64,000 nucleotides of DNA from Arthrobacter sp. NicSoilC5 (lineage in GTDB: Bacteria > Actinomycetota > Actinomycetes > Actinomycetales > Micrococcaceae). Below, piece after piece: positions 38,346 through 46,693 of this stretch. Every line of letters starts with the position of its first letter. The stretch's first letter is position 1. The stretch is taken from assembly GCF_019977395.1 (NCBI RefSeq), contig NZ_AP024660.1, positions 2,852,001 to 2,916,000 on the forward strand. Reading direction: 5' to 3'. The notes under the pieces are model-generated. The model saw nothing but the letters and a program-made list of their open reading frames with translations. It was not told where the DNA came from and did not search any database. Position numbers and translations under genes: made by a program.

Positions 38346-38371
38346 GTGCGGGGGCGCAGGCGCCCCCGCAC
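38346..38371 (+). terminator. GC-rich hairpin between ligM and padR
   Basis: Perfect 12-base arms (38346-38357 and 38360-38371) form a strong stem just after the ligM stop, followed by CTTCCTT rather than a full T tract. It could end most transcripts or lower read-through into padR, whose ribosome site GGAGGAG lies 16 bases further on. Confidence 0.55.
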
Positions 38372-38399
38372 CTTCCTTGAGCCCTTGGAGGAGTACCGC

Positions 38400-39020
38400 A
38401 TGAGCCTTCGGTACGCGCTGCTTGCGCTGCTGCGCGTGGGCCCGCTGTCAGGCTACGAACTGCAGAAGCAGTTCTCCATGTCGGTGGGGCACGTGTGGCA
38501 CGCGCCCGACTCGCAGATCTACCCCGAGCTGCGCAAGATGGAGGCGGAAAACCTCATCGAAGGTGAGGAGCAGCCCCGGGGCCAGCGCGCCACGCGGCGG
38601 CTGTACCACGTGACGGATACCGGAAACCAGGCCTTCCTCGACTGGATGCAGACGCCCTTGGAGTACGCCCGGGTCCGCGACCCCGCCCACCTGCGGGCCG
38701 CCTACCTTGAAGCGGCGTCGCCGGAGGCCGCCCGTGCGTTCTTCCGCCGGCACAAGGAGCAATGGGAGTCCGAACTCGCCCAATGGGAGGGTGAGCTCCA
38801 GCGCATCGACCAAGTGGACAACCCAATGCTGGTGCGCCGCCTGGCCGTGACCGATCCGGCCGACCGTGAACGGACCATCGCTTTTAAAAGGTTCACCTAC
38901 GAGGGCCTGGTGGACCGGGCCCTCGTAGAGATCGCATGGGCCCGGCGCGGGCTGGAACTGGTGGACGCCCTGGAATCCGGGGGCGGCGCCCGGCCGGAGC
39001 CAAGCGCCGCCCGCGCCTAG
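38400..39020 (+). CDS. PadR family transcriptional regulator
   Basis: This 206-residue protein has the PadR winged helix (SLRYALLALLRVGPLSGYELQKQF, then SQIYPELRKMEAENLIEGEE) and a C-terminal coiled dimerisation region (about 100-170, HKEQWESELAQWEGELQRIDQ). PadR itself responds to phenolic acids. Here the neighbours (demethylation and folate genes) suggest a phenolic or methoxy-benzoate effector. ATG 38400 follows GGAGGAG at 38387-38393. It is probably autoregulated through the palindrome at 35032. Confidence 0.9.
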   Translation: MSLRYALLALLRVGPLSGYELQKQFSMSVGHVWHAPDSQIYPELRKMEAENLIEGEEQPRGQRATRRLYHVTDTGNQAFLDWMQTPLEYARVRDPAHLRAAYLEAASPEAARAFFRRHKEQWESELAQWEGELQRIDQVDNPMLVRRLAVTDPADRERTIAFKRFTYEGLVDRALVEIAWARRGLELVDALESGGGARPEPSAARA

Positions 39021-39036
39021 CGGAAACCCGCCCTAG

Positions 39037-40293
39037 TCAGCCAAAGTTCTCGGCCGTTGCATAGCCCTTGCCGTTGTACTTCTGCACCACCACCGAGGAC
39101 ACGGCCGGCTGGCCATCCACCGTGGTGTTGACCGACGTGCCCTCCAGCATCAGTGGCGCCTTCAGGTCCTTGATATCCCGCAGCGCCGTCATGAAGCTGT
39201 CCCGCGTGGGCTCCTTCATGTTCTGGAACGCCTTTTCAAGGGTGGCCCCCACCATGTAGCTCCACATGCAGTGCGGGAAGGCCGGCATGTCCGGGTAGTT
39301 TCCGTACTTCTTCAGTTCGTCGAGGAATTTGACGACGTCGGGGTCCTTGGCGAACGCCGGGCTCTGCGGTGCCTTGGCAAAGGACACTGAGTAGATGCCG
39401 GGGTAGGCGGAGGCGCCACCCGGTTCGAGGATCGCTGTGGGGCTGGACGTGTTGGAGGGTAGGAACCAGCTGGGCTTCCAGCCGATCTGCTGCGCCTTCT
39501 GCAGCGAGGCGATGGTCAGCGGCGTGATGGACATGGCGTTGAAGAAGACATCCGCCCCGGAGGAGGCCAGCTGGGTGAGCTGGGCATCAACGGACGTGTC
39601 GGTGGCCTCATAGGTCTGCTCGCCCACCACCGAAATGTTGGACGCCCCCTGGATGGCCTCCTTGAAGCCCGAGACGTAGCCCTTGCCGTAGTCATCATTC
39701 TGCGACAGGATGGCCACCTTGTGCTGCGCCCCCGACTTCGCCAGGAGCTTTCCGAACGCGGCACCCTCATTCTGGTAGACGGGCACGAAGCCCAGTTGCC
39801 AGGGGCTCTGCTTCCGGTCGCTGAAGAGCGGGTCACCGGTCATCACCAGCACCTGCGGGACCTTCTGGCTGATGGCAGCGTCCCGGAACGCCCTGTTGGT
39901 GGGCGTCCCCAGGCCGGCGGTGGCGGCAAACACGTTGTCGGACACCATCTGCTGGAAGTTGGCCAGGGATTTTTGCGGGTCGTAGGCGTCGTCGTAGGAC
40001 TTGATGTTTACGGTGCGCGTCTTGCCGTCGCCAAACTTCACCCCGCCAGCGGCGTTCGCGGCCCCGAAGTACGCCGAGACCCCGGCGACCGTGCACTTGC
40101 CCGGCCCGGCGGTGGCGCCGCTGAGCGGCGTGGTGATCCCCAGCGTGATCGCCGAGTCCGTGATCCCCGGGGAGGACGCCGAACCGCCGCCCTGGCCGCC
40201 GCTGTCACCCCTGCATCCGGACAGGGAAAGCGCGACGGCGGCCGTCACGGCAACGATGCCAAGGACCCCGCCGGGCTTCTTTCTCATCTTCAT
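39037..40293 (-). CDS. Branched-chain-amino-acid-type ABC transporter substrate-binding lipoprotein
   Basis: This 418-residue protein has a lipoprotein signal (KKPGGVLGIVAVTAAVALSL with lipobox LSGC, Cys27) and a periplasmic-binding type I domain (ITLGITTPLSGATAGPGKCTV, then DDAYDPQKSLANFQQMVSDN). The family binds branched-chain amino acids, but many members bind aromatic acids. It is the last gene of a five-gene importer operon convergent with padR, so an aromatic acid substrate is likely (inference). Confidence 0.88.
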   Translation of the reverse strand: MKMRKKPGGVLGIVAVTAAVALSLSGCRGDSGGQGGGSASSPGITDSAITLGITTPLSGATAGPGKCTVAGVSAYFGAANAAGGVKFGDGKTRTVNIKSYDDAYDPQKSLANFQQMVSDNVFAATAGLGTPTNRAFRDAAISQKVPQVLVMTGDPLFSDRKQSPWQLGFVPVYQNEGAAFGKLLAKSGAQHKVAILSQNDDYGKGYVSGFKEAIQGASNISVVGEQTYEATDTSVDAQLTQLASSGADVFFNAMSITPLTIASLQKAQQIGWKPSWFLPSNTSSPTAILEPGGASAYPGIYSVSFAKAPQSPAFAKDPDVVKFLDELKKYGNYPDMPAFPHCMWSYMVGATLEKAFQNMKEPTRDSFMTALRDIKDLKAPLMLEGTSVNTTVDGQPAVSSVVVQKYNGKGYATAENFG

Positions 40294-41396
40294 GGTCCAT
40301 CCTGCCTCTCTGTTTGTTCGTGTCCATCCAGCGCACTGTCCGGTACCGGATGGTGCGCTGGAGCGTTCTGCTCGGAAGTCTGCGCTGGAGGGGCCGCGGT
40401 GGAACGGCCGGTGGAGCGGCCGCGGGCGGCATCGGTCCGGCGGGCCAGCCGCCGCACCACCCGGGGCAGGCTGACCAGGCCGCCGGGCAGCAGGAACAGC
40501 ACCGCCAGAAGGATGGCACCCTGGCTGATGGTGGTGAGGTTGGGGTCGATGGCGTTGGTCAGTTGCGGGACGAAGACGTAGTAGGCGCCTCCCAGGAGGG
40601 AACCGGCGATGCTTCCGGCCCCGCCGATGACCATCGCGGCCAGGAGGCTGATGGAGTGGCCGAAGCTAAGGGTCTCAGGCGAGGTGTACTGCACGGCCGC
40701 AAGGTACAGGAAGCCGCTGGCACCGCCGAAGATTGAGGCGATGGTGAAGGCGAGGACCTTGGTCCGGTAGGGCGAAATGCCCATGGAGGCCGCAACGGCC
40801 TCGTTTTCCCGGACGGCCGCAAATGCCCGCCCGTACTTGCCCCGGACCAGGCTCCGCGCCAGCAGGAAGGCCGCGGCCGCCACCAGCAGGACGATGTAGA
40901 ACTGCCATTGGTCGTTGTCCAGCCCGGACCAGTCCGGGGCGTCCGTGAACCGCGCGGAAATCCCCTGCGAGCCGCCGGTAAATTCGGAGAGGCGCTTGGC
41001 GAGGGGCACGCCGACGATCGGGAGGGCGATGGTGACCATCGCGATGGCAAGGCCGCCCAGGCGGGCGGCGGCAAGGGCCACCAGCAGCCCCACCACGCCG
41101 GCAACGGCGCAGGCGGCGGCGAACACCAGCAGGATGTTCCAGCCATGGTTGACGCCGTACGCGGTGACATAGGCGCCCAACCCCACGAAGAAGATCTGCC
41201 CGAGGTTGACCTGGCCTGTGTAGCCCATGACGATGTTCAGCCCGAGCACCGCCACCGCATAGACGCCGATACGGACCAGCGTCTGGTTCGCAAAGGCCGG
41301 CAGGGCCAGCGGGGCCACGATCAGCACCACGGCCACGACGGCGGCGAGGACAATCCGGACCCAAGGCCTGCGGGCGGTGGCGGCAACGGCGTTCAT
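40290..41396 (-). CDS. LivM-type ABC transporter permease
   Basis: This 368-residue membrane protein has about nine to ten helices and the LivM signature VLGLNIVMGYTGQVNLGQIFFVGLGAY and VRENEAVAASMGISPYRTKVLAF. Its start overlaps the livH-like stop (TGATG) and its stop overlaps the binding-protein start (ATGA). A 45-residue hydrophilic C-terminal tail is longer than usual. The open frame upstream to 41705 is a shadow. Confidence 0.9.
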   Translation of the reverse strand: MNAVAATARRPWVRIVLAAVVAVVLIVAPLALPAFANQTLVRIGVYAVAVLGLNIVMGYTGQVNLGQIFFVGLGAYVTAYGVNHGWNILLVFAAACAVAGVVGLLVALAAARLGGLAIAMVTIALPIVGVPLAKRLSEFTGGSQGISARFTDAPDWSGLDNDQWQFYIVLLVAAAAFLLARSLVRGKYGRAFAAVRENEAVAASMGISPYRTKVLAFTIASIFGGASGFLYLAAVQYTSPETLSFGHSISLLAAMVIGGAGSIAGSLLGGAYYVFVPQLTNAIDPNLTTISQGAILLAVLFLLPGGLVSLPRVVRRLARRTDAARGRSTGRSTAAPPAQTSEQNAPAHHPVPDSALDGHEQTERQDGP

Positions 41397-42277
41397 CAGA
41401 CCCTCACCACGACCTTTCTGCCGAACAGGCCCTGGGGACGAACGATGAGGATGACGAAGATCAGCGCGAAGGGCACGGCGATTTTGAGGTCGTGGCCAAT
41501 GAGGGGAACGTAGACGGCCACCAGGTTTTCCAGGACACCGATGGCCGATGCCGCCACCACGCAGCCGATGGGGCTGGTCAGGCCGCCGAGGATCACGGCT
41601 GCGAGCGCGTAGACCAGTGCGGTGTCCAGCATGCCGGGCGTGAGGGTCAGCTGCGGAGCCACCAGGACGCCGGCAATCGCCCCCAGGGTGGCGGCAAGTC
41701 CCCATCCCACCATGAGCAGGCGGCCCACCGGCAAGCCGGAAAAAGCGGCCGACGCCGGGTTGTCGGCAACGGCGCGAAGGGCCAGTCCCAGCTTGGTGCG
41801 CAGGAAGAGCAGCTGCAGGACCACCATGATCACCACGATGGTCACGGCGGTGGCAAGGGACCTGACGCTCACCACGGCCCCCAGGATTTCAACGCTGGTC
41901 AGCGGGAAAAGCGACGGGAAGCCCAGGTTGTTGTAGCCCCAAAGGACCGCGCAGATGCCGGTGACCAGGGTGAGCAGGCCGATGGTCACCACCACTGCGG
42001 TGTCCGGATCCCCCCGTTCAAACCGCCGGATCAGGAAGCGTTCCACCAGTGCGCCGAAGAGGAAGGACAGGACAATGGCAATGATGACGGCCAGGATGAG
42101 CGGCAGGCCGAGCTGCACGAAAACGTAGGCGATGTAGGCGGACAGCACGGCCATGCCGCCCTGCGCGAAGTTGATCAGGCCGGTGGCCTGGTTCACCAGC
42201 ACGATGGCCAGGGCCAGGGCGGCGTAGATGGAGCCGGTGGCCAGGCCGTCGACGACGAGTTGGATGAAGGTTCCCAT
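41396..42277 (-). CDS. LivH-type ABC transporter permease
   Basis: This permease of 293 residues begins GTFIQLVVDGLATGSIYAAL and has ATGLINFAQGGMAVLSAYIAY and LRAVADNPASAAFSGLPVGR, the LivH permease motifs, with eight to nine helices. It pairs with the LivM-type permease in the membrane. ATG 42277 is used. It lies four bases after the livF-like gene. Confidence 0.9.
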   Translation of the reverse strand: MGTFIQLVVDGLATGSIYAALALAIVLVNQATGLINFAQGGMAVLSAYIAYVFVQLGLPLILAVIIAIVLSFLFGALVERFLIRRFERGDPDTAVVVTIGLLTLVTGICAVLWGYNNLGFPSLFPLTSVEILGAVVSVRSLATAVTIVVIMVVLQLLFLRTKLGLALRAVADNPASAAFSGLPVGRLLMVGWGLAATLGAIAGVLVAPQLTLTPGMLDTALVYALAAVILGGLTSPIGCVVAASAIGVLENLVAVYVPLIGHDLKIAVPFALIFVILIVRPQGLFGRKVVVRV

Positions 42278-42281
42278 ACGC

Positions 42282-42992
42282 TCAGCCCCCCAGGTAGGCG
42301 CGGCGGATTTCGTCCATGCCCTTGAGTTCGGCCGAGGTTCCGGTGAGGACGTTCCGGCCCGTTTCCAGGACGGTAGCGGTGTCCACCAAGGAGAATGCGA
42401 GGTTCGCATTCTGTTCCACCACCAGCATGGCGATCCCGGATTCGAGCCGCAGCCGCCGGATGGCCTGGTAGACGGTCTTGGCGGTACTGGGCGCCAGCCC
42501 CAGCGAGGCTTCATCCAGGAGCAGCAGTTTGGGTTTGGCCATGAAGGCGCGGCCCACCGCGAGCATTTGTTGTTCGCCGCCCGAGAGTGCCGCTGCCCGC
42601 GAGCCAACCCTGTCCTGCAGTTGCGGGAACAGGTCCAGGCAGTAGTCAATGTCGCCGGCGATGGCCTTCCGGTCCTTGCGCAGGTAGGAGCCCACCATCA
42701 GGTTCTCGCGCACGCTCAGCTGGCCCAGGGTGCCCCGGCCCTCGGGTACGTGGGCTATGCCCAGCGCGGCCACCTGGTCCGGCCGCAGGCCCCGGATGTC
42801 CCGGCCATCGAACCTGATCCGTCCACCGGTCCTGACGTTGCCGCTGATGGCACGGAGCGTGGTGGTCTTGCCCGCCCCGTTCGCACCCAGGATGCCCACG
42901 GACCCGCCGTCCGGCACGCTGAGCGAGACCCCGTCCAGGACCTGCACGGGGCCGTAGGACGCTGTCACGTCCGTGAGTTCAAGCAGCGTCAT
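42282..42992 (-). CDS. LivF-type ABC transporter ATPase
   Basis: This 236-residue ATPase has Walker A GANGAGKT, Q-loop region VPEGRGTLGQLSVRENL, signature ALSGGEQQMLAVGRA and Walker B LLLLDEASLGLAP, the LivF pattern. ATG 42992 with GGAAGGA upstream overlaps livG by 14 bases. A longer start at 43010 is possible but less likely. It energises the importer with LivG. Confidence 0.9.
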   Translation of the reverse strand: MTLLELTDVTASYGPVQVLDGVSLSVPDGGSVGILGANGAGKTTTLRAISGNVRTGGRIRFDGRDIRGLRPDQVAALGIAHVPEGRGTLGQLSVRENLMVGSYLRKDRKAIAGDIDYCLDLFPQLQDRVGSRAAALSGGEQQMLAVGRAFMAKPKLLLLDEASLGLAPSTAKTVYQAIRRLRLESGIAMLVVEQNANLAFSLVDTATVLETGRNVLTGTSAELKGMDEIRRAYLGG

Positions 42993-43761
42993 CAGCGGCG
43001 TCCTTCCCAATGTAGGCCTCGATGACGCGCGGATCGGACTGGGCCTCCGCCGCAGTTCCCGACATCAGCTTCCGTCCGTGGTCCAGGACCACCACCTGGT
43101 CCGTGAGCGCGGAGATGAGTCCCATGTGGTGCTCCACGATGATGATGGTGACGTCCTGCTCGGCGCGGAGGCGCTTCACGGTGGCGATGAGTTGTTCAAC
43201 TTCCCCGTGGGAGAGCCCGGCTGCCGGCTCGTCGAGAAGAAGCAGTGCGGGCCTGGAAAGAAGGGCCCGCCACAGCTCGATGCCTTTATGGAGCCCGTGG
43301 GATAGTTCGTCGGCAGGCACATCCGCCGCCCAGCCCAGCCCGGCCTTGGCGAGGAGTTCGAGCGCCTCGCTGCGGACGGCGCGCTCGGCCCGGACGGTGT
43401 AGGGCATCCTGAGCGCCCACGAGACCGGGCCGCCGGGCAGCCGCGTGTGCCCTCCGAGGAGCACGTTCTGCAGAACTGTGGCGTTCAGCTGCAGTGCCGG
43501 ATGCTGGAAGGTGCGTGCAAGTCCAAGGCGGGCCATCCGGGACGGGGCGCTCCCGGAAACCTCGGTCCCGTCGATGGAAATCGAACCGGAGCTTGGCCGG
43601 TAATGGCCGCTGATGCAGTTGAACAGGGAGGTCTTGCCGGCACCGTTCGGGCCCACCAGGCCAAAGATCACGCCGGGCTCGACGTCGAAACTGACGTCCT
43701 GCAGCACCTTGACCCCGCCGAAGTGCAGGCTGACGTCCTTGAGGCTCAGGCTCGCGGCCAC
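42979..43761 (-). CDS. LivG-type ABC transporter ATPase
   Basis: This 260-residue protein is the first gene of the importer operon. Walker A is VGPNGAGKTSLFNCISG. The LivG-type insert RTFQHPALQLNATVLQNV, signature region ELSHGLHKGIELWRAL and Walker B LLLLDEPAAGLSHGE follow. The signature reads LSHGLHKGIE rather than the usual LSYGQQR, a noticeable deviation. A perfect 18-base palindrome lies 92 bases upstream. Confidence 0.9.
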   Translation of the reverse strand: MAASLSLKDVSLHFGGVKVLQDVSFDVEPGVIFGLVGPNGAGKTSLFNCISGHYRPSSGSISIDGTEVSGSAPSRMARLGLARTFQHPALQLNATVLQNVLLGGHTRLPGGPVSWALRMPYTVRAERAVRSEALELLAKAGLGWAADVPADELSHGLHKGIELWRALLSRPALLLLDEPAAGLSHGEVEQLIATVKRLRAEQDVTIIIVEHHMGLISALTDQVVVLDHGRKLMSGTAAEAQSDPRVIEAYIGKDAADDAA

Positions 43762-43852
43762 CCTGTACCTTCCTGTCGCATCATCGCTAGGAATGGGTGC
43801 AGTCGATCACCACTGCACGAAACCGACGGTACGGATCGCGGACGAAATTGTC

Positions 43853-43870
43853 AACGATTTTGGAATCGTT
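43853..43870. promoter_or_regulatory. Perfect palindrome upstream of the ABC importer operon
   Basis: AACGATT (43853-43859) and AATCGTT (43864-43870) flank TTGG. The site lies in the short gap between the livG-type start (43761) and the end of the ThiS-like gene (43896), where the importer promoter must be. The binding regulator is unknown. Confidence 0.5.
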
Positions 43871-43895
43871 TGGCGGTCAGGACTTCGGGCGCGGC

Positions 43896-44183
43896 TTAGC
43901 CACCCGCAACGGACTGGATCACCAGCACTTCCTGGCCCGGTTGTACCTCGGTGTCCAGGCCCTGCAGGCGCCGGACTTCGTCGCCGTTCACATAGATGTT
44001 GACGAATTTGCGCAGGGCCCCGGTCTCGTCGCGGAGCCGCCGGCCCAGCACGGCATAGTCCGCGGCCACCGCGTCAAGCAGGTGTGCCACCGTCACCGGC
44101 CCGTCGGCCCGGGTGGACAGGACGGCCTGCCCGCCGGCCAGCGGCTGCAGGACACCGGGAAGCAGCAGCGAGATCTCAGGCAC
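43896..44183 (-). CDS. ThiS/MoaD-like ubiquitin-fold protein
   Basis: This 95-residue protein has the beta-grasp pattern of MoaD/ThiS: VLSTRADGPVTVAHLLDAVAADY, then KFVNIYVNGDEVRRLQGLDTEV, and ends VLVIQSVAGG with the terminal Gly-Gly needed for adenylation and sulfur transfer. GTG 44183 overlaps the upstream BNR-protein gene by eight bases. No ThiF/MoeB or target enzyme is nearby. It may serve as a sulfur carrier or modifier linked to its operon partner (inference). Confidence 0.82.
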   Translation of the reverse strand: MPEISLLLPGVLQPLAGGQAVLSTRADGPVTVAHLLDAVAADYAVLGRRLRDETGALRKFVNIYVNGDEVRRLQGLDTEVQPGQEVLVIQSVAGG

Positions 44184-45285
44184 CGGCCACCACTGCCGCC
44201 CGGACGCAGAGGACGTCCGGCAGGTGCGATGCCACTTCACTGAAAGTCTCCCCTTCGTCCGCACTCGTGTAGACGGTCCCGCCCCGGGTGCCGAAGTAGA
44301 CGCCGGCGGGTTCGGCCGTGTCCACCGAGGCGGCGTCCCTGAGCACGCTGTTGTATTCGTGCCCGGGGAGTCCGGTGCTGAGCCGCTTCCAGCTGTTCCC
44401 GGCGTCGTCCGTGCGGTGGACGGCGAGCTTTCCGTCGGGAGGAATGCGTTCGCCGTCGGCCTTCAGCGGAACAACCCAGGCGGTGCCGTCCCGGCGCGGA
44501 TGCGTCAGCATCACGAAGCCGAAGTCCGCGGGCAGGCCCTCTGCGATGGAGTTCCAGCTGTCGGCATTGTCGTCTGTCCGGTAGACCCCGTGGTGGTTCT
44601 GTGCGTAGAGGCGTCCTGCCACCGCGGCATCGGCAGCGATCTTGTGAACGCACTGGCCGAACTCCGGGTTGGGGTCCGGCATGAAATAGGCCGAGATGCC
44701 CTTGTTACGCGCCTCCCAGGACCTGCCGCCGTCGAGCGAGCGGTACACGCCGCCGGTGCTCATGGCGACGTGCACGGTTTCACCGGCAGGGTCCACCACG
44801 ATCGAATGTGCCGCCGCACCGCCATAGCCTGCTCCCCACTCACTGCGGTGCGGGTGGTCCCACAGGCCCCGGTTCAACTCGAAGTGCTCGCCGCCGTCAG
44901 TCGATTTCCACACGGAGATGGGCTCCGCTCCCGCCCACACCACCCCGGGACGGGACTCTGCGTCCGGGTAGATCTGCCACACACGGTCCAGGGCGGCGCC
45001 GGTGTCCTCGGGAAACGTGATGGCACCATGTTCCGGCTCGGACCACGTGGCGCCCAGGTCATCGGAGTGTGCAACCGTGGGCCCCCAGTGCGGGCTGCGG
45101 ACGCCCACCAGGATGCGGGTGCGGCCCTCCCTGGTATCGATTCCGATGCTGGGGATTTCAGCCATGAGGAAATGCGGGCCGGTGAAGGACCACTCCCGCC
45201 TGTCCGGGCTGGTGGCGAGCCACAGCCCTTTCTTGGTGCCGATTGCCAGGAGGAATGATTCTGCCGCCGTTGCCATGCGGACCAT
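44176..45285 (-). CDS. BNR/sialidase-like beta-propeller protein
   Basis: This 369-residue protein contains repeated Asp-box-like segments (SDDLGATW, STDGGEHFE, SLDGGRSW, TDDNADSW, TDDAGNSW, SADEGETFS), the pattern of VPS10/BNR propellers often labelled exo-alpha-sialidase. No signal peptide is visible, and the catalytic sialidase residues cannot be recognised, so enzymatic function is doubtful. Two nearby ATGs at 45285 and 45276 are possible, both with poor ribosome sites. It is translationally coupled to the ThiS-like gene. Confidence 0.75.
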   Translation of the reverse strand: MVRMATAAESFLLAIGTKKGLWLATSPDRREWSFTGPHFLMAEIPSIGIDTREGRTRILVGVRSPHWGPTVAHSDDLGATWSEPEHGAITFPEDTGAALDRVWQIYPDAESRPGVVWAGAEPISVWKSTDGGEHFELNRGLWDHPHRSEWGAGYGGAAAHSIVVDPAGETVHVAMSTGGVYRSLDGGRSWEARNKGISAYFMPDPNPEFGQCVHKIAADAAVAGRLYAQNHHGVYRTDDNADSWNSIAEGLPADFGFVMLTHPRRDGTAWVVPLKADGERIPPDGKLAVHRTDDAGNSWKRLSTGLPGHEYNSVLRDAASVDTAEPAGVYFGTRGGTVYTSADEGETFSEVASHLPDVLCVRAAVVAGA

Positions 45286-45357
45286 GCAACCACCGCAGTG
45301 GCCAAGGCGCAACGGGTACAGGCCCCCTTCAGCTCCCGAACTGCCGGCGGTCGGGGG

Positions 45358-45558
45358 TCAGTCCACGAATTCCGACTGGGTCTCGATGAAGTCCCAGTCC
45401 GCGGCGGTCAGTACAGCAGCGGGGTTGCCGGGGTGCGGACCGCCCGCCTCCGCGATCCCCTGGAGCACCGGAAGCGGAAGTTCCTCTGAATGAAGGTTTT
45501 GGCGCAGCCACTCCTTGCTGGCGAGGTCCAGGTCCAGCCACCACATGAAGATTTCCAC
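45358..45558 (-). CDS. Small protein of unknown function (66 residues)
   Basis: A GTG at 45558 preceded by a strong AGGAGGGG opens a 66-residue frame. It has an aromatic N-terminus (VEIFMWWLDLDLASKEWLRQ), a middle PVLQGIAEAGGPHPGNPAAVL and end DWDFIETQSEFVD. It has no membrane segment or known motif. The good ribosome site and isolated position support a real gene. I do not recognise the family. Confidence 0.6.
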   Translation of the reverse strand: MEIFMWWLDLDLASKEWLRQNLHSEELPLPVLQGIAEAGGPHPGNPAAVLTAADWDFIETQSEFVD

Positions 45559-45835
45559 GATTCCCCTCCTTGCTTCACTTAAAACGTTAGGCGCGGCCCA
45601 CGCAGCGGACAAGGTCCCGGCGCGGAAGCAGGTGGCCCAGGCCGGCTTTAGGGTACTGGCAGGTAACTTGGCCGGCCTGCGCCGGTGAAAGACAAGTACC
45701 CCCTACTGGCGACTGCCCCGGGAGGCGCCCCTAGCCTGAAATCTCAAAGCAAGCTGACCGTGCTGCTGGGGCATACGGCGCCACCGCTGGCCGTCCCCCG
45801 CCATGGTCCGTTTCACGCACATATGGGGAGAAGAC

Positions 45836-46588
45836 ATGAAACGCACCTTAGCCACACTGGGGGTGGTTGGGCTCGGCCTGATCAGCCTCACAGCGCCTGC
45901 CATGGCCGCGGGAGAGAAAGTCACCGTTTGCCACAGCGACGGCAGCACCTGGGCACCTTTGGAATTCAGCATCAATGGGCTTGGCGGCCATGACCAGCAT
46001 CCGCTGGACATCATTCCGCCGACGTCCAAATCGCCGGGCAAGAACTGGACCAGCGCCGGAAAGGCACTCTACGTCGCCAAGTGCGCCCCGCTGCCGCCCG
46101 GCGAGGTGCTCGATCCCGTGGATCCGCCGGTCGTCGTCGATCCTCCCGTGGTCACACCGCCCGTCGTTACCCCGCCCCCCGTCGTCGACCCTCCCGTGGT
46201 CACGCCGCCAACTGAGCAACCGCCAGCGGTGACACCCCCGGCCAACGAAACGCCCGTCGTCGTGGACCAGCCCGTGGAACAACCCGCGGTGCAGCCTCCG
46301 GCGGATACGCCTGTTGCGGAAACTCCTGCGGTGGTGCCACCGGCCGCAGTGGCACCGGCAGCTGTACCCGCCCAGGCAACGCCTGCCCAGCAGGCCGCCG
46401 CCGCTCCCAAGGCAGCCCCCGCCGCAGCGGCCGCCAGTGTGGGAACCAACCAGGGCTACAACGCCCAGACGGCTGTGGGCGCCGCTGACGGCGCGCCCGG
46501 CTGGCTTGCAGGTGTGGGAGCGCTGGCTGCCGCAGGAGCAGCAGTGGCAGTACGCCGCCGGCCACGCCCGCTGCACACCGCCGGCTAG
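45836..46588 (+). CDS. Proline-rich secreted surface protein with a C-terminal anchor
   Basis: This 250-residue protein has a signal peptide (KRTLATLGVVGLGLISLTAPAMAA) and a small N-terminal domain with two cysteines (VTVCHSDGSTWAPLEF, YVAKCAPLPPG). A Pro/Val/Ala-rich stalk of about 110 residues has repeated DPPVVTPP units. The C-terminus is a helix (WLAGVGALAAAGAAVAV) followed by RRRPRP. No LPxTG or LAxTG is present. The stretch NQGYNAQTA precedes the helix and may be the sorting motif for the sortase encoded next. ATG 45836 has GGGGAGAA upstream. Confidence 0.8.
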   Translation: MKRTLATLGVVGLGLISLTAPAMAAGEKVTVCHSDGSTWAPLEFSINGLGGHDQHPLDIIPPTSKSPGKNWTSAGKALYVAKCAPLPPGEVLDPVDPPVVVDPPVVTPPVVTPPPVVDPPVVTPPTEQPPAVTPPANETPVVVDQPVEQPAVQPPADTPVAETPAVVPPAAVAPAAVPAQATPAQQAAAAPKAAPAAAAASVGTNQGYNAQTAVGAADGAPGWLAGVGALAAAGAAVAVRRRPRPLHTAG

Positions 46589-46623
46589 CCCGCCATCCGC
46601 CACTTCCCGTGGCTTCCCGACAA

Positions 46624-46660
46624 GGAAGGCGTCCTGCCAGTGCCCGGCAGGGCGCCTTCC
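46624..46660 (+). terminator. Hairpin between the surface protein and sortase genes
   Basis: GGAAGGCGTCCTGCC (46624-46638) pairs with GGCAGGGCGCCTTCC (46646-46660), with one G-U pair, and is followed by TTCCTTT. It could end part of the transcripts so that the abundant substrate gene is expressed above the sortase gene. Confidence 0.6.
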
Positions 46661-46693
46661 TTCCTTTCCACCGACCACCCGTGAGGAAATGCC

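Noticed and set aside
44176..45285. Genuine exo-alpha-sialidase
   Set aside because: Asp-box-like repeats are present, but there is no signal peptide and the arginine triad and catalytic Tyr/Glu of sialidases cannot be identified.
45836..46588. LPxTG cell-wall anchor
   Set aside because: No LPxTG or LAxTG sequence occurs before the C-terminal helix.
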